Numbered from the stretch's first letter, positions 43,187-52,573 are shown. The stretch is DNA of 64,000 nt from Rhizobium johnstonii 3841 (GCF_000009265.1 NC_008380.1:3663501-3727500), one strand, 5' to 3'. The notes: generated by a model not told the origin, from the sequence alone. Translations and numbers: made by a program.

Positions 43187-44263
43187 TCAGGAGCGCAGGA
43201 AAGGCAGGCTGAAACGGAAAGACCTGCGCGCCGTGTCGATCAGAGGCGCTCCCGATGTTTCCGGCGGCGGTTCGGCATAGGTCGGAAACCTTCTGGCAAA
43301 TTCGAGATCGGCGCGGCTCTTGCGCCGCTCCAGATCCTGGGCGACCAGCATGCCCTTCTCGAACAGCCTAATCGGTGCGGCGATATCAGGAAAGAGTTCC
43401 GGCTTGATCCTCACCTTCATGCCCGGCCGGTCGGTATCGACCTGCGCCTGATAGATGATCAGCCGCTCTTCCACGTCGATCAGCAGCTTGCGCAGCAGCG
43501 CGCTGCAGGCGGCGATCCGGCCGTTCAGCGAATCAACAAAGGCCTGGAACAGGCCGATGAAGCGCTCGCGCCGCTGGCTGTCGTCGCGCATCTCGTGCTC
43601 CCCGGCGGAAATCCGCTCGGCCTCCGCCTTCAGCGCCCGCCGTTCCGCCTCCATCTGCTCCCAATGAGCCCTGTTGCCATAGACGCCGATACGGCCTTGC
43701 GTCGTCAGCGCCTTGGCATTGAGCTCCTTCATCTTGAGGCGGGCGATGTCGATGGAAACGACCAACCGTCGCCGCTGCTCGACGATATCGACAAGGCTGA
43801 GTTCGGCGGCCTTGTGCCGTTCGGTGAGCGCGGCGCGCTGGCCGGAGATCAGCCTGGCGAGCGCGTCCGATTTCGTCAAAAGGTCAAGCAGCCGCTCGAT
43901 GACGGGCGCCTCGCGCACGCGTTTGGTATACATGCGCCACATCCGTTGGCGCGACACCCAGCCGGCCATCTTCTCGCGCAGCGTCAGCCCCCGGAAACTG
44001 TCGAGATCGGCTGAAACCTCGGCCGTCAACCGATCGAGGCAAAAGACCAGCCTGGCCAGTTGGGCGTCGAGCGCCGCAGCATCGGCGATATGGACCTGGA
44101 AGCGGGTATTCTGCTCGAGGAAGACCTCGTCGACCGATCGTGTTTCGTCGCCGCTGAAGGCGCCGATCGCGGCCACGCAATAGCCTCCCTCGGCCGCAAT
44201 CCTTTCGGCAAGGCTGCTTGCGGCTTCATACTGGCTGTCGAATGGCGGGGGTTTGCGCACCAA
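43187..44263 (-). CDS. Hypothetical coiled-coil protein (358 aa)
   Basis: I do not recognise this family with certainty. The protein is helical and charged: a TERHKAAELSLVDIVEQRRRL segment, then an REAxx coiled coil around residues 180-230 (HWEQMEAERRALKAEAERIS). No signal peptide or membrane segment is seen. It lies alone between DUF2333 and tdk. It contains many Arg and Glu residues and few cysteines. Confidence 0.68.
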   Translation of the reverse strand: MVRKPPPFDSQYEAASSLAERIAAEGGYCVAAIGAFSGDETRSVDEVFLEQNTRFQVHIADAAALDAQLARLVFCLDRLTAEVSADLDSFRGLTLREKMAGWVSRQRMWRMYTKRVREAPVIERLLDLLTKSDALARLISGQRAALTERHKAAELSLVDIVEQRRRLVVSIDIARLKMKELNAKALTTQGRIGVYGNRAHWEQMEAERRALKAEAERISAGEHEMRDDSQRRERFIGLFQAFVDSLNGRIAACSALLRKLLIDVEERLIIYQAQVDTDRPGMKVRIKPELFPDIAAPIRLFEKGMLVAQDLERRKSRADLEFARRFPTYAEPPPETSGAPLIDTARRSFRFSLPFLRS

Positions 44264-44336
44264 GCCTCTCCAGGGAATCTCCTGCCCCCAAGCTAGTCGC
44301 TTGCGGCGCCAAAGAAAACAGGCAGCGTCGCCGTCT

Positions 44337-44939
44337 TCAGACCGGCTCGGCGATCCAGGTACCGTTCATCGCGTCGTCCCAGTGCCTGCGGCAGAGCGAG
44401 ACATATTTCTCGTTGCCGCCGACATCGATCTGCGCGCCTTCGTGCAATACTTTTCCTTCCGCGTCGAGCCGCACAACCATCGTCGCCTTGCGCCCGCAAT
44501 GGCAGATCGTGCGCACCTCGCGCATTTCGTCGGCGATCGCAAGCAGTTCCTGCGAGGCCGGAAACAGCTTGCCCTGGAAATCGGTTCTCAGCCCGTAGAC
44601 CATCACAGGGATGCCGAGCCTGTCGACGACGCGAGCAAGCTGCCAGACATGGACAGGCGTCATGAAATGCGCCTCGTCGACGAAGATGCAGGAAATCGGC
44701 GCCCCTTCGCCGCTCAGCGTCGCGACCAACCGGAACAGATCCTCATGCGGCTCGAAGGGAATGGCGCTCGCCTCCAGCCCGATCCGCGAGCCGATGACGC
44801 CTCGGCCCGCGCGCTCGTCGAAGGCTGCGATCAGTTGCACCGTGCGCATGCCGCGCTCCTGGTAATTATAGGAGGCCTGCAGCAGCATCGTCGACTTGCC
44901 GGCGTTCATCGTCGAGTAGTTGAAATAGAGTTTTGCCAT
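44337..44939 (-). CDS. tdk: Thymidine kinase (type II)
   Basis: A 200-residue thymidine kinase of the TK1-like family. The P-loop is STMNAGKSTMLLQASYNYQE (near residues 10-28). The DEAHF motif is near 89, and the zinc lasso is CHCGRKATMVVRLDAEG plus a late SLCRRHW. ATG 44939 is preceded by AAGGAGAAATCGG. A longer upstream ORF adds an unrelated tail. It supplies dTMP in the salvage pathway. Confidence 0.95.
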   Translation of the reverse strand: MAKLYFNYSTMNAGKSTMLLQASYNYQERGMRTVQLIAAFDERAGRGVIGSRIGLEASAIPFEPHEDLFRLVATLSGEGAPISCIFVDEAHFMTPVHVWQLARVVDRLGIPVMVYGLRTDFQGKLFPASQELLAIADEMREVRTICHCGRKATMVVRLDAEGKVLHEGAQIDVGGNEKYVSLCRRHWDDAMNGTWIAEPV

Positions 44940-45175
44940 CCGATTTCTCCTTGATCGGCTTATTGAAAGCTCGGAATGGCAAAGAAAAGCCCTGAGTGAG
45001 CAATAATCACAGGAATCCGGCTCGAAAACCGCTGAAAGCCCCGAAAACAAGGCATTGCCAAAAAATCCGCGGACGTCGCAATCGCATGGGTCGATACGGC
45101 GCAAACGCACTGAGGTCGCTTGTCAAACTCGGTTATTGATGGTTGGCTTGGGAACTTAAAGACTGGGAGTCTAAA

Positions 45176-46135
45176 ATGAAAACAACAAGCACGTTCAAAC
45201 TCGTTACCGCAACTGCCGTCGCCGCCCTCTCCGTTGCGACCGCCGCCTTCGCCGCAGACCCTGACAACTGCACTACCGTCCGCTTCGCGGACGTCGGCTG
45301 GACGGATATCACCGCCACCACCGCCACCGCATCCGTGATCCTCAAGAGCATCGGCTATGAGGCCGACGTCAAGGTTCTCTCGGTCCCGGTCACCTACACG
45401 TCGCTGAAGAACAAGGACATCGACATCTTCCTCGGCAACTGGATGCCGACGCAGGAAAAGGACGTCCGTCCCTATATCGACGATAAGTCGGTCGAATCCT
45501 TCGGCCCCAACCTCGTCGGCGCCAAATACACGCTCGCCACCAATGCTAAAGGCGCCGAGCTCGGCATCAAGGACTTCAAGGACATTGCCGCCCACAAGGA
45601 CGATCTCGACGGCAAGATCTACGGAATCGAGCCTGGCAATGATGGCAACCGCCTCGTCATGGACATGATCGAGAAGAACGAGTTCGGCCTCAAGGATCTG
45701 GAAGTCGTCGAGTCCTCAGAGCAGGGCATGCTCGCCCAGGTCGCCCGTGCCGACAAAGCGGGCAAGCCCGTTGTCTTCCTCGGCTGGGAACCCCATCCGA
45801 TGAACACCAACTTCAAGCTGACCTACCTCACAGGCGGCGACAACGTCTTCGGCCCCGACTTCGGCGGCGCCAAGGTCTTCACCAATGTCCGTGCCGGTTA
45901 TCTCGACGAATGCCCGAATGTCGGCTTGATGTTGAAGAACCTGACGTTCTCCCTCGACATGGAGAACCAGATCATGGGCAAGATTCTCAACGACGGCAAG
46001 GAACCGGAAGCTGCGGCTTCCGAATGGCTGAAGGCCAACCCCGCAGCACTCGAGCCGTGGCTCGCGGGCGTCAAGACCCGCGACGGCAAGGGCGAAGCTC
46101 TCGCGGCCGCCAAGACCGGCCTCGGCCTCAGATGA
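45176..46135 (+). CDS. choX: Choline ABC transporter substrate-binding protein ChoX
   Basis: A 319-residue periplasmic binding protein of the QAT (OpuAC-like) family. It has a signal peptide (about 1-26, cleaved after AFA). The aromatic box residues that bind the quaternary ammonium fall in FADVGWTDITATTATAS and the WEPHPMN region. ChoX of Sinorhizobium meliloti is the closest match I know. ATG 45176 follows a weak site. It is followed by a hairpin, then choW and choV. Confidence 0.93.
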   Translation: MKTTSTFKLVTATAVAALSVATAAFAADPDNCTTVRFADVGWTDITATTATASVILKSIGYEADVKVLSVPVTYTSLKNKDIDIFLGNWMPTQEKDVRPYIDDKSVESFGPNLVGAKYTLATNAKGAELGIKDFKDIAAHKDDLDGKIYGIEPGNDGNRLVMDMIEKNEFGLKDLEVVESSEQGMLAQVARADKAGKPVVFLGWEPHPMNTNFKLTYLTGGDNVFGPDFGGAKVFTNVRAGYLDECPNVGLMLKNLTFSLDMENQIMGKILNDGKEPEAAASEWLKANPAALEPWLAGVKTRDGKGEALAAAKTGLGLR

Positions 46136-46140
46136 TACGA

Positions 46141-46173
46141 ACGGGGCGGCACGCCGCCCCGTTTCATTTTTAT
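46141..46173 (+). terminator. Stem-loop between choX and choW
   Basis: ACGGGGCGGC and GCCGCCCCGT (46141-46150 and 46153-46162) form a 10-bp inverted repeat followed by TTCATTTTTAT. It lies in the 56-bp gap after the binding-protein gene. Partial termination or mRNA stabilisation here would give more ChoX than permease, as is common for ABC operons. Confidence 0.68.
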
Positions 46174-46191
46174 CCGATTGTTGTTTTCTGG

Positions 46192-47049
46192 ATGGGCGCG
46201 CCCTTGAATTGGATCACCGAATTTAAGATTCCCGTTGGCCCCTGGGCCAAATCCTTCGTGGATTGGCTGACCTCGAACGGCGAATGGTTCTTCAACCAGA
46301 TCGCCTTCCTGCTGTCGAGCGCCATAGACGGCCTGCTCTTCGTGCTGCAGAAGCCCCATCCGCTGATCGTCATCGCGGCCATCACCGCCATCGCCTTTTG
46401 GCTGCGCCGGTCGATCGCGGTTGCCGTCTTCACCTGTCTCGGGCTGCTGCTGATCGTGAACCAGGACTATTGGAAGGAAACGACGGAGACGCTCGCCCTC
46501 GTGCTCGCCGCCACCTTCGTCTGTATGGTGATCGGTATTCCACTCGGCATTGCCGCCGCCCGCCGCCCTTGGGTCTATGCTGCCATGCGCCCGGTGCTCG
46601 ATCTCATGCAGACCATACCGACATTCGTCTATCTGATCCCGGCGCTCATCCTGTTCGGCCTCGGCATGGTGCCGGGCCTGATCGCGACCGTCATCTTCGC
46701 AATCCCCGCCCCGATCCGGCTGACGCGCCTCGGCATCATCTCGACGCCGCCGTCCCTCGTCGAAGCCGCCGTCGCTTTCGGCGCGACGCCGATACAGGTG
46801 CTGCGCAAGATCGAGCTTCCCTTCGCCACGCCGCAGATCATGGCGGGTCTCACCCAGACCATCATGCTGTCGCTGTCGATGGTCGTCATCGCCGCCCTTG
46901 TCGGCGCTCCCGGGCTTGGCGTGCCCGTCGTCCGTGCGCTGAACACCGTCAATATCGCCAAGGGCTTCGAGGCGGGCTTCTGCATCGTCATCCTGGCAAT
47001 CATTCTCGACCGGATGTTCCGCACCGCGGGTGAAGGAGGCGCTGCATGA
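46192..47049 (+). CDS. choW: Choline ABC transporter permease ChoW
   Basis: A 285-residue inner-membrane permease with about six helices. The EAA-type loop is SLVEAAVAFGATPIQVLRKIELPFA (about 185-209), the contact site with ChoV. The 5' end is uncertain: ATG 46192 is the first good start, and a longer upstream reading frame is open but overlaps choX. It overlaps choV by 4 bp (ATGA), so permease and ATPase are coupled. Confidence 0.92.
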   Translation: MGAPLNWITEFKIPVGPWAKSFVDWLTSNGEWFFNQIAFLLSSAIDGLLFVLQKPHPLIVIAAITAIAFWLRRSIAVAVFTCLGLLLIVNQDYWKETTETLALVLAATFVCMVIGIPLGIAAARRPWVYAAMRPVLDLMQTIPTFVYLIPALILFGLGMVPGLIATVIFAIPAPIRLTRLGIISTPPSLVEAAVAFGATPIQVLRKIELPFATPQIMAGLTQTIMLSLSMVVIAALVGAPGLGVPVVRALNTVNIAKGFEAGFCIVILAIILDRMFRTAGEGGAA

Positions 47050-48098
47050 CCGCGGTAAGCTTTAACAATGTCAGCATCGTCTTCGGCGATCGGCCGGAAA
47101 CCGCGCTTGCCATGGTAGACCAGGGCAAAACGCGCGACGAGATCGGCGCCGCCACCGGTCTGGTGCTCGGTGTGGCCAACGCCTCGCTGACGATCGAGGA
47201 AGGCGAGATCCTGGTGCTGATGGGTCTTTCCGGCTCCGGCAAGTCGACGCTCCTGCGCGCCGTCAACGGGCTCGCTCCCGTGGTGCGTGGCGATGTCGCG
47301 GTCTCGGCGGCCACCGGCCCCGTCAACCCCTATAGATGCAATGCCAAGGCGCTACGCGAGCTGCGCACTCACACAGTCTCCATGGTGTTCCAGCAATTCG
47401 CCCTCCTGCCCTGGCGCACAGTCGCCGACAATGTCGGCTTCGGTCTCGAGCTCGCCGGCATGCCGGAAGCCGAACGCAAGCTCCGCGTCGGCGAACAGCT
47501 TGAACTCGTCAACCTGACGAAATGGGCCGATCGCAAGGTCAACGAGCTTTCCGGCGGCATGCAGCAGCGTGTCGGGCTCGCCCGCGCCTTTGCCACCGGC
47601 GCCCCGATTCTGCTCATGGACGAGCCGTTCTCGGCGCTCGACCCATTGATCCGCACCCGCCTGCAGGATGAGCTCCTGGAATTCCAGCGGCGGCTGAAGA
47701 AGACCATCCTCTTCGTCAGCCACGATCTCGACGAGGCTTTCCGCATCGGCAATCGCATTGCCATCATGGAGAGCGGCCGCATCATCCAGTGCGGGACGCC
47801 GGACGACATCGTCAAGAACCCCGCAGACCAGTATGTCGCCGATTTCGTGCAGAACCTCAATCCGATCAACATGCTGACGGCGGCCGACGTCATGCAGCCA
47901 GGCCTCGGCCAGACTGCCGCCGGCATGAGCGTCAGCGCCACCGCCCGCGCCGCGACCCCGCTCATCGATATCCTCGATGCCCTTGCCCGCCAGCCGGGCA
48001 GTATCGGCATCGTCGAGAACGGTGCGATCGTCGGCACCATCTCGGCCCAGGATATCGTTGCCGGCCTCACCCGCCATCGCCGCAAGGAGGAAGCTTGA
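47046..48098 (+). CDS. choV: Choline ABC transporter ATP-binding protein ChoV
   Basis: A 350-residue ATPase. Walker A is MGLSGSGKST (about 59-68), the signature is LSGGMQQRVGLARA (about 164-177), Walker B is ILLMDEPFSALD, and the switch histidine is in VSHDLDEA. Residues past 265 form a CBS-like region, common to the OpuAA/ProV group. Its stop overlaps the ATG of an 11-codon ORF (TGATG) before the hugZ-like gene. Confidence 0.94.
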   Translation: MTAVSFNNVSIVFGDRPETALAMVDQGKTRDEIGAATGLVLGVANASLTIEEGEILVLMGLSGSGKSTLLRAVNGLAPVVRGDVAVSAATGPVNPYRCNAKALRELRTHTVSMVFQQFALLPWRTVADNVGFGLELAGMPEAERKLRVGEQLELVNLTKWADRKVNELSGGMQQRVGLARAFATGAPILLMDEPFSALDPLIRTRLQDELLEFQRRLKKTILFVSHDLDEAFRIGNRIAIMESGRIIQCGTPDDIVKNPADQYVADFVQNLNPINMLTAADVMQPGLGQTAAGMSVSATARAATPLIDILDALARQPGSIGIVENGAIVGTISAQDIVAGLTRHRRKEEA

Positions 48099-48133
48099 TG
48101 TTTTCCCTCCGCTTTGTCACAAAGCGGATATGA
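48098..48133 (+). CDS. Mini-ORF bridging choV and the hugZ-like gene
   Basis: An 11-codon ORF (MFSLRFVTKRI) begins at an ATG overlapping the choV stop (TGATG). AAGGAGG stands eight bases upstream (48084-48090), by far the strongest Shine-Dalgarno in the area. It ends TGA overlapping the ATG of the hugZ-like gene (ATGA). It could pass ribosomes from choV to the hugZ-like gene, or mark an old start of that gene in another frame. Whether the peptide is used is unknown. Confidence 0.4.
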   Translation: MFSLRFVTKRI

Positions 48134-48879
48134 AAGATCAGCCCTCGCCCTTACGCGAAACCGACGACGACGCCCGCAAGCTCGCCCGCGTGCTTCTGCG
48201 CTCCGCCCGGCACGCGGCGATTGCCGTTCTCGACCCCGAGACCGGCTTTCCCTCCGCCAGCCGCGTGCTCGTCGCTACCGATATCGACGGCACGCCGGTC
48301 ATCCTGGTTTCGCAGCTGTCGGCCCATACCAGGGCGCTCGCCAGAGACCCGCACGCCTCGCTCTTGACCGGCGAGCCCGGCAAGGGCGATCCCCTCGCCT
48401 ATCCTCGTCTGACGACCCAGTGCCTGGCAGAACCCGTCGAGCGCAGCAATGCATTCTACGAGCGTATCCGCACGCGTTTTCTCGCTCGCCACACCAAGGC
48501 GAAGCTTTATATCGACTTTCCTGATTTCCTGTTCTTTCGTCTCAAGCCGGAACAGGCCAGCCTCAATGGCGGTTTCGGCCGCGCCTACCAGCTCGATGGG
48601 AATGATCTCGTAATCCAGTCGGCGGCGAATGAGGCGATCGCCACCGAGGCGGCAGAGACAGTGCGAGATTTAGTAGAACGCCATCCCGATATAGCCGAAG
48701 CCCTCGCTATCAGGCTAAAGGCGCCAGAATCGGGTCCTTGGCGCATTTGTGGTATCGATTCCTCAGGTTTCGATATGATTTCCGGCGACTTCCTGCTGCG
48801 ATACGAGTTCGAAACCCTCGCTGTGGATGCCAATCACATTTGTTCAAACATGTCTAAAATAGCATACTCGATACCTTAA
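48130..48879 (+). CDS. HugZ-like pyridoxamine 5'-phosphate oxidase-fold protein
   Basis: A 249-residue protein with a split-barrel FMN/heme-binding domain (about 15-150; IAVLDPETGFPSASRVLVATD, then SLLTGEPGKGDPLAYPRLTTQ). A C-terminal DUF2470 domain (about 165-240) has DSSGFDMISGD. Family members include heme-degrading HugZ and less defined flavoproteins. It is coupled to choV by overlapping stop/start codons, but a choline role is not evident. Confidence 0.83.
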   Translation: MKDQPSPLRETDDDARKLARVLLRSARHAAIAVLDPETGFPSASRVLVATDIDGTPVILVSQLSAHTRALARDPHASLLTGEPGKGDPLAYPRLTTQCLAEPVERSNAFYERIRTRFLARHTKAKLYIDFPDFLFFRLKPEQASLNGGFGRAYQLDGNDLVIQSAANEAIATEAAETVRDLVERHPDIAEALAIRLKAPESGPWRICGIDSSGFDMISGDFLLRYEFETLAVDANHICSNMSKIAYSIP

Positions 48880-48994
48880 ATTTAGGTATATACAATCTTC
48901 GAGCCTAGTTGGTAGCTTTTGGTGTCAGTCAAAATCCCGGCTGGCGCCCTGCGCCAACACGTTTGATGTACGTTTCGCATTAGGAAGATAACAT

Positions 48995-49312
48995 ATGGAA
49001 ACCTCTGATTTGGCCGATCACACGACCGTGGCGGCAGCTTTATTATCGGCCATGGCCAATCCGAAGAGATTGCTGATCCTGTGTAGCCTCGTGAAGGGCG
49101 AAGTGGCCGTCGGCGTGCTTGCGACGCAGGTCGGGCTCAGCCAGTCGGCTCTTTCACAGCACCTGTCGAAACTGCGCGCTCAAAAGCTGGTCAAGACCCG
49201 CCGGGACGCACAAACCATCTACTATTCGAGCACCTCAGAGCCGGTCATGAAGATCCTGGCAACGCTCGAAGACATCTACCTCGTGCAGAACAGAAATAGA
49301 TCCGCCGCTTGA
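48995..49312 (+). CDS. nolR: ArsR-family regulator, NolR-like
   Basis: A 105-residue winged-helix repressor. The stretch LSAMANPKRLLILCSLVKGE, then QVGLSQSALSQHLSKLRAQKL, then TRRDAQTIYYSS closely resembles NolR, which represses nod and other genes in Sinorhizobium and Rhizobium. It lacks the metal-binding cysteines of arsenic sensors. The symbol is based on remembered NolR sequence, so a close paralogue is possible. It stands alone after the hugZ-like gene, with a perfect hairpin 92 bp past its stop. Confidence 0.7.
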   Translation: METSDLADHTTVAAALLSAMANPKRLLILCSLVKGEVAVGVLATQVGLSQSALSQHLSKLRAQKLVKTRRDAQTIYYSSTSEPVMKILATLEDIYLVQNRNRSAA

Positions 49313-49666
49313 TGATAGCGCTGACATGAATGTCGGCCGATGTCCTGCTGAAGGGGATGTTCCCGGAGGCTTGGCAACGATATTTCAGCACCTGAACCTT
49401 ATGGCGACCGGCAAATCTTCCGATTTGCCGGTCGCGCCTTTGAAAGCCCTGGCCTTTCTGCTCCTTTCACCGGCGGGGAAGGAATTTGCAGCCCGACCGC
49501 GCCGAAGCGCTCGCCCCGTGATCGATCGAAGCAGCTTGAGCCTCCTGTGAGGAGAGCTCTGGGACTTTTCCCGTTGACGCCTTGGGAAGCCCTGATAATT
49601 TGACCGGGCAGTAAAAATATGGGCGTGAAGCCCCGGGAAAGGGCCGTCGGCGGCCAGGAGAACAGC
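49313..49666. other. Intergenic region with perfect 14-bp hairpin
   Basis: The 354 bp between the NolR-like gene and the aminotransferase hold no supported gene. The main element is GCGACCGGCAAATC-TTCC-GATTTGCCGGTCGC at 49405-49436. Aminotransferase promoter sequences must lie in the remainder. Confidence 0.6.
49405..49436 (+). terminator. Perfect 14-bp hairpin after the NolR-like gene
   Basis: The arms 49405-49418 and 49423-49436 pair without mismatch around the loop TTCC. There is no T run after the stem (GCCTTTGAAAG), so it is a weak intrinsic terminator candidate. It may stabilise or process the mRNA, or be an operator. Confidence 0.5.
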
Positions 49667-50992
49667 ATGTCCAATCGCCTCAATGCACCGAACGATCTTC
49701 GCGCCTTCTGGATGCCGTTTACGGCAAATCGCCAGTTCAAGAAGGAGCCGCGTTTGTTCGTCGGCGCCAAGGACATGTACTATACGACCCATGACGGCCG
49801 TCAGGTGCTGGACGGCACGGCTGGCCTCTGGTGCGTCAATGCCGGCCACTGCCGCCCGAAGATCACTGAAGCGATCCGCGAGCAGGCCGGCGAACTCGAT
49901 TACGCGCCGGCCTTCCAGCTCGGCCATCCCAAGGCCTTCGAACTGGCGAACCGCCTGGTCGACATTGCCCCTGAAGGCCTGAACCACGTTCTCTACACCA
50001 ACTCCGGTTCCGAATCCGTCGAAACCGCGCTCAAGGTGGCGCTCGCCTATCATCGCGTGAAGGGCAATGGATCACGCTTCCGCCTGATCGGCCGCGAGCG
50101 CGGTTATCACGGCGTCAATTTCGGCGGCATCTCCGTCGGCGGCATCGTCACCAACCGCAAGATGTTCGGCACGCTGCTGACCGGCGTCGATCACATGCCG
50201 CACACCCACCAGCCCGGCAAGAACAACTTCACCCGCGGCGAGCCCGAGCATGGCGGCGACATCGCCACCGAGCTCGAGCGTATCGTCACCCTGCATGACG
50301 CCTCCACCGTCGCCGCCGTCATCGTCGAGCCGGTGGCGGGCTCCACCGGCGTCCTGATCCCGCCGAAGGGCTACCTGCAGAAGCTGCGCGAGATTTGCAC
50401 CAAACACGGCATCCTTCTGATCTTCGACGAGGTCATCACCGGTTTCGGCCGCCTCGGCGCCCCCTTTGCCGCGCAATATTACGACGTCAAGCCCGACATG
50501 ATCACCGCCGCCAAGGGACTGACCAACGGCGTCATTCCGATGGGCGCCGTCTTCGTCACCTCCGAGATCCATGATGCCTTCATGAACGGCCCGGAGCACA
50601 TGATCGAGTTCTTCCACGGCTACACCTATTCCGGCAACCCGATCGCCTCCGCCGCCGCACTCGCCACGCTCGACACCTACAAGGAAGAGGGGCTACTGAC
50701 ACGCGCCGCCGAGCTTTCCGACTACTGGGCCGACGCGCTGCATTCGCTGAAGGACTGCCCCAATGTCATCGACATCAGGAACACCGGCCTGATCGGCGCC
50801 ATCGAACTCGACCCGATCGCCGGCGAGCCCACCAAGCGCGCCTTCACCGCTTTCCTGAAAGCCTATGAAAGCGGCCTGCTGATCCGCACCACCGGCGATA
50901 TCATCGCGCTCTCCCCGCCGCTGATCATCGAGAAGCACCACATCGACGAACTCTTCGGCAAGCTGCGGACCATCCTGCAGAACAACATCTGA
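49667..50992 (+). CDS. Omega-amino acid-pyruvate aminotransferase
   Basis: A 441-residue class III PLP aminotransferase. The phosphate-binding block TNSGSESVETALKVALAYHR is near 101-120, the pyridine-ring DEVITGFGRLGAPF near 251-264, and the lysine in MITAAKGLTNGVIP near 278-291. The family includes beta-alanine:pyruvate and other omega-transaminases; the true donor is unproven. ATG 49667 has AGGAGA upstream. The gene ends before RIME copy C. Confidence 0.9.
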   Translation: MSNRLNAPNDLRAFWMPFTANRQFKKEPRLFVGAKDMYYTTHDGRQVLDGTAGLWCVNAGHCRPKITEAIREQAGELDYAPAFQLGHPKAFELANRLVDIAPEGLNHVLYTNSGSESVETALKVALAYHRVKGNGSRFRLIGRERGYHGVNFGGISVGGIVTNRKMFGTLLTGVDHMPHTHQPGKNNFTRGEPEHGGDIATELERIVTLHDASTVAAVIVEPVAGSTGVLIPPKGYLQKLREICTKHGILLIFDEVITGFGRLGAPFAAQYYDVKPDMITAAKGLTNGVIPMGAVFVTSEIHDAFMNGPEHMIEFFHGYTYSGNPIASAAALATLDTYKEEGLLTRAAELSDYWADALHSLKDCPNVIDIRNTGLIGAIELDPIAGEPTKRAFTAFLKAYESGLLIRTTGDIIALSPPLIIEKHHIDELFGKLRTILQNNI

Positions 50993-51037
50993 GAAAGCTC
51001 TGAAGACTTCCGGCATCACGGCCTGCGGCGGATCTCC

Positions 51038-51140
51038 GGCATAATTCCTTAAATCGGGATCGATTTAAGGATAAAATTATGCAGCAATTCAAAGTGTTAC
51101 AGCGTCCTTTGCGCGTCTGAAAAGACGCGTGGCGCTGTAA
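51038..51140 (-). repeat. RIME-type intergenic mosaic repeat, copy C
   Basis: This copy is the mirror of A. On the minus strand it reads ACAGCGCC.CGCGTC..TTTCAGACGCGCAAAGGACGC.. and ends ..AATTATG, differing from copy A by only a handful of bases. It lies between the convergent aminotransferase and HD-GYP genes. Confidence 0.8.
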
Positions 51141-51177
51141 ATCCACGCAGGCCCTTTGTTGGGAAGACCGATAGGCC

Positions 51178-52092
51178 TCAGGTCACGGCGGCGACCGAAA
51201 GGCAGAGGGCGAATTTCTTCAGGAGCCGGCGATCGAATTGCCCTTCATTGCCAAGCATCCATTTCAGTGCTTGGCTCGCACTCCATGGCGCCTTGTACGG
51301 CCGCACGGAGGTCATGGCGTCATAGACGTCGCAAATCGCAGCAAGACGCGCATGGAAGCTGACCTGCGCCTCCGAAAGCCTGCGGGGGTAGCCCTTGCCG
51401 TCGATACGCTCGTGATGGTTGAGGCAGACGTCGAGAACGATCTCCGGCATGCCTTCCTGGCGTGACAGGATTGCGTGCCCCTTCTCCGGATGATCGCGGA
51501 TCATCTTGATCTCGTCCTCGTCCAGGCGCCCTTCCTTGTTGAGTATCTCGAGCGGAATTTCCAGCTTGCCGACGTCGTGCAGCAATCCTGCCGTGCCGAG
51601 CATCTGCACGGTCGTCTCGTCAAGTCCGAGATGACGGGCGAAAAGGATCATCAGCGCACTCACCGAAAGCGAATGCAGAAACGTCACTTCGTCCTTGGAT
51701 TTCAAACGCGTAACGCTCAGAAAGACAGTCGGATTGTCATCCATCGACTTGGAGACCGAGGAAATCACCGGCGCCACCTGATCGAAACCGATCCCATCGC
51801 CATGCTGGAGCCGGCCGAAAACGCTTTCCAGGACCTGCACGGATTTCTGGATGGTCTCGCGTGCCGCCTTGGTGTCGATCTCGACATTGCCGCCTGGCAG
51901 ACCGTCGATGTCGAGGCCCCTGCTGGTGTTGATGACAACACCTTCAATGCCGCTCTTGCGAAGCTTCAGGGCATCGACTTCACGGCGCAGCAAAAATCTT
52001 CGCTTGGACAGAAGAGGGTCCTGCCATGCACCCTCGATCGCCTCCACAAACATTCCGTTGCGCACCTGTCTGGCTTCGATACGCTTGAGCAT
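51178..52092 (-). CDS. HD-GYP domain c-di-GMP phosphodiesterase (with DUF3391)
   Basis: A 304-residue protein. An N-terminal DUF3391-like region (about 1-100; KRIEARQVRNGMFVEAIEG) is followed by an HD-GYP domain (about 130-290) with LLHDVGKLEIP (HD), IRDHPEKGH and the signature HHERIDGKGYPRRL. All catalytic residues are present, so c-di-GMP hydrolysis is likely. There is no membrane segment. ATG 52092 fits the domain start. An in-frame ATG at 52197 would add 35 residues. Confidence 0.88.
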   Translation of the reverse strand: MLKRIEARQVRNGMFVEAIEGAWQDPLLSKRRFLLRREVDALKLRKSGIEGVVINTSRGLDIDGLPGGNVEIDTKAARETIQKSVQVLESVFGRLQHGDGIGFDQVAPVISSVSKSMDDNPTVFLSVTRLKSKDEVTFLHSLSVSALMILFARHLGLDETTVQMLGTAGLLHDVGKLEIPLEILNKEGRLDEDEIKMIRDHPEKGHAILSRQEGMPEIVLDVCLNHHERIDGKGYPRRLSEAQVSFHARLAAICDVYDAMTSVRPYKAPWSASQALKWMLGNEGQFDRRLLKKFALCLSVAAVT

Positions 52093-52573
52093 CCAGATCT
52101 CTGTTCCTGAAATATCTCTCTGTTTATTATCGACCGCTCTTTTGCATCGCAGCAATATATGCACGAACAATGATTCTACTCTAATTGGTAGAATCAAGTG
52201 TTAATCTCGAAATCGAATTCGACTATTCAGAAAGACGAAGAGTTTCACGAAATTCGGCAGGTTCATCGGCACGCGCAGATGCGGGTACAGCACCCTTCAG
52301 AGATCTGCAGACGACGCCACGATCGACGATTTTGGATTATTTCGCGCCGGATCGGCTCGATTTTCGTTTCATTTTGTTATCAACTTGCGAAATCTCACCA
52401 AAATTCCTAGAAATCTTGCCGTTGCACCCATTCGAGCCAAATATGGCCGGAGGGCGCATCGATCGCGCCGACATCGATCGTCCTTGGCACGGCCTGGGGG
52501 CCGTTGAACGATCCGGAAAGTCCGGCGCGGCACCTCATCGCGGGTCGAATGACCCCATCCAAGGAGACAGACA
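52093..52573. other. Divergent intergenic region between HD-GYP and livK-like genes
   Basis: These 481 bp hold no supported gene. They must carry the promoters of both divergent genes. I see no repeats or obvious RNA element, only AAGGAGACAGACA just before the right-hand gene. Confidence 0.5.

Noticed and set aside
49326..49550. A 74-codon plus-strand ORF in the intergenic region after the NolR-like gene
   Set aside because: It runs through the perfect hairpin, shows no family, and has a weak start region.
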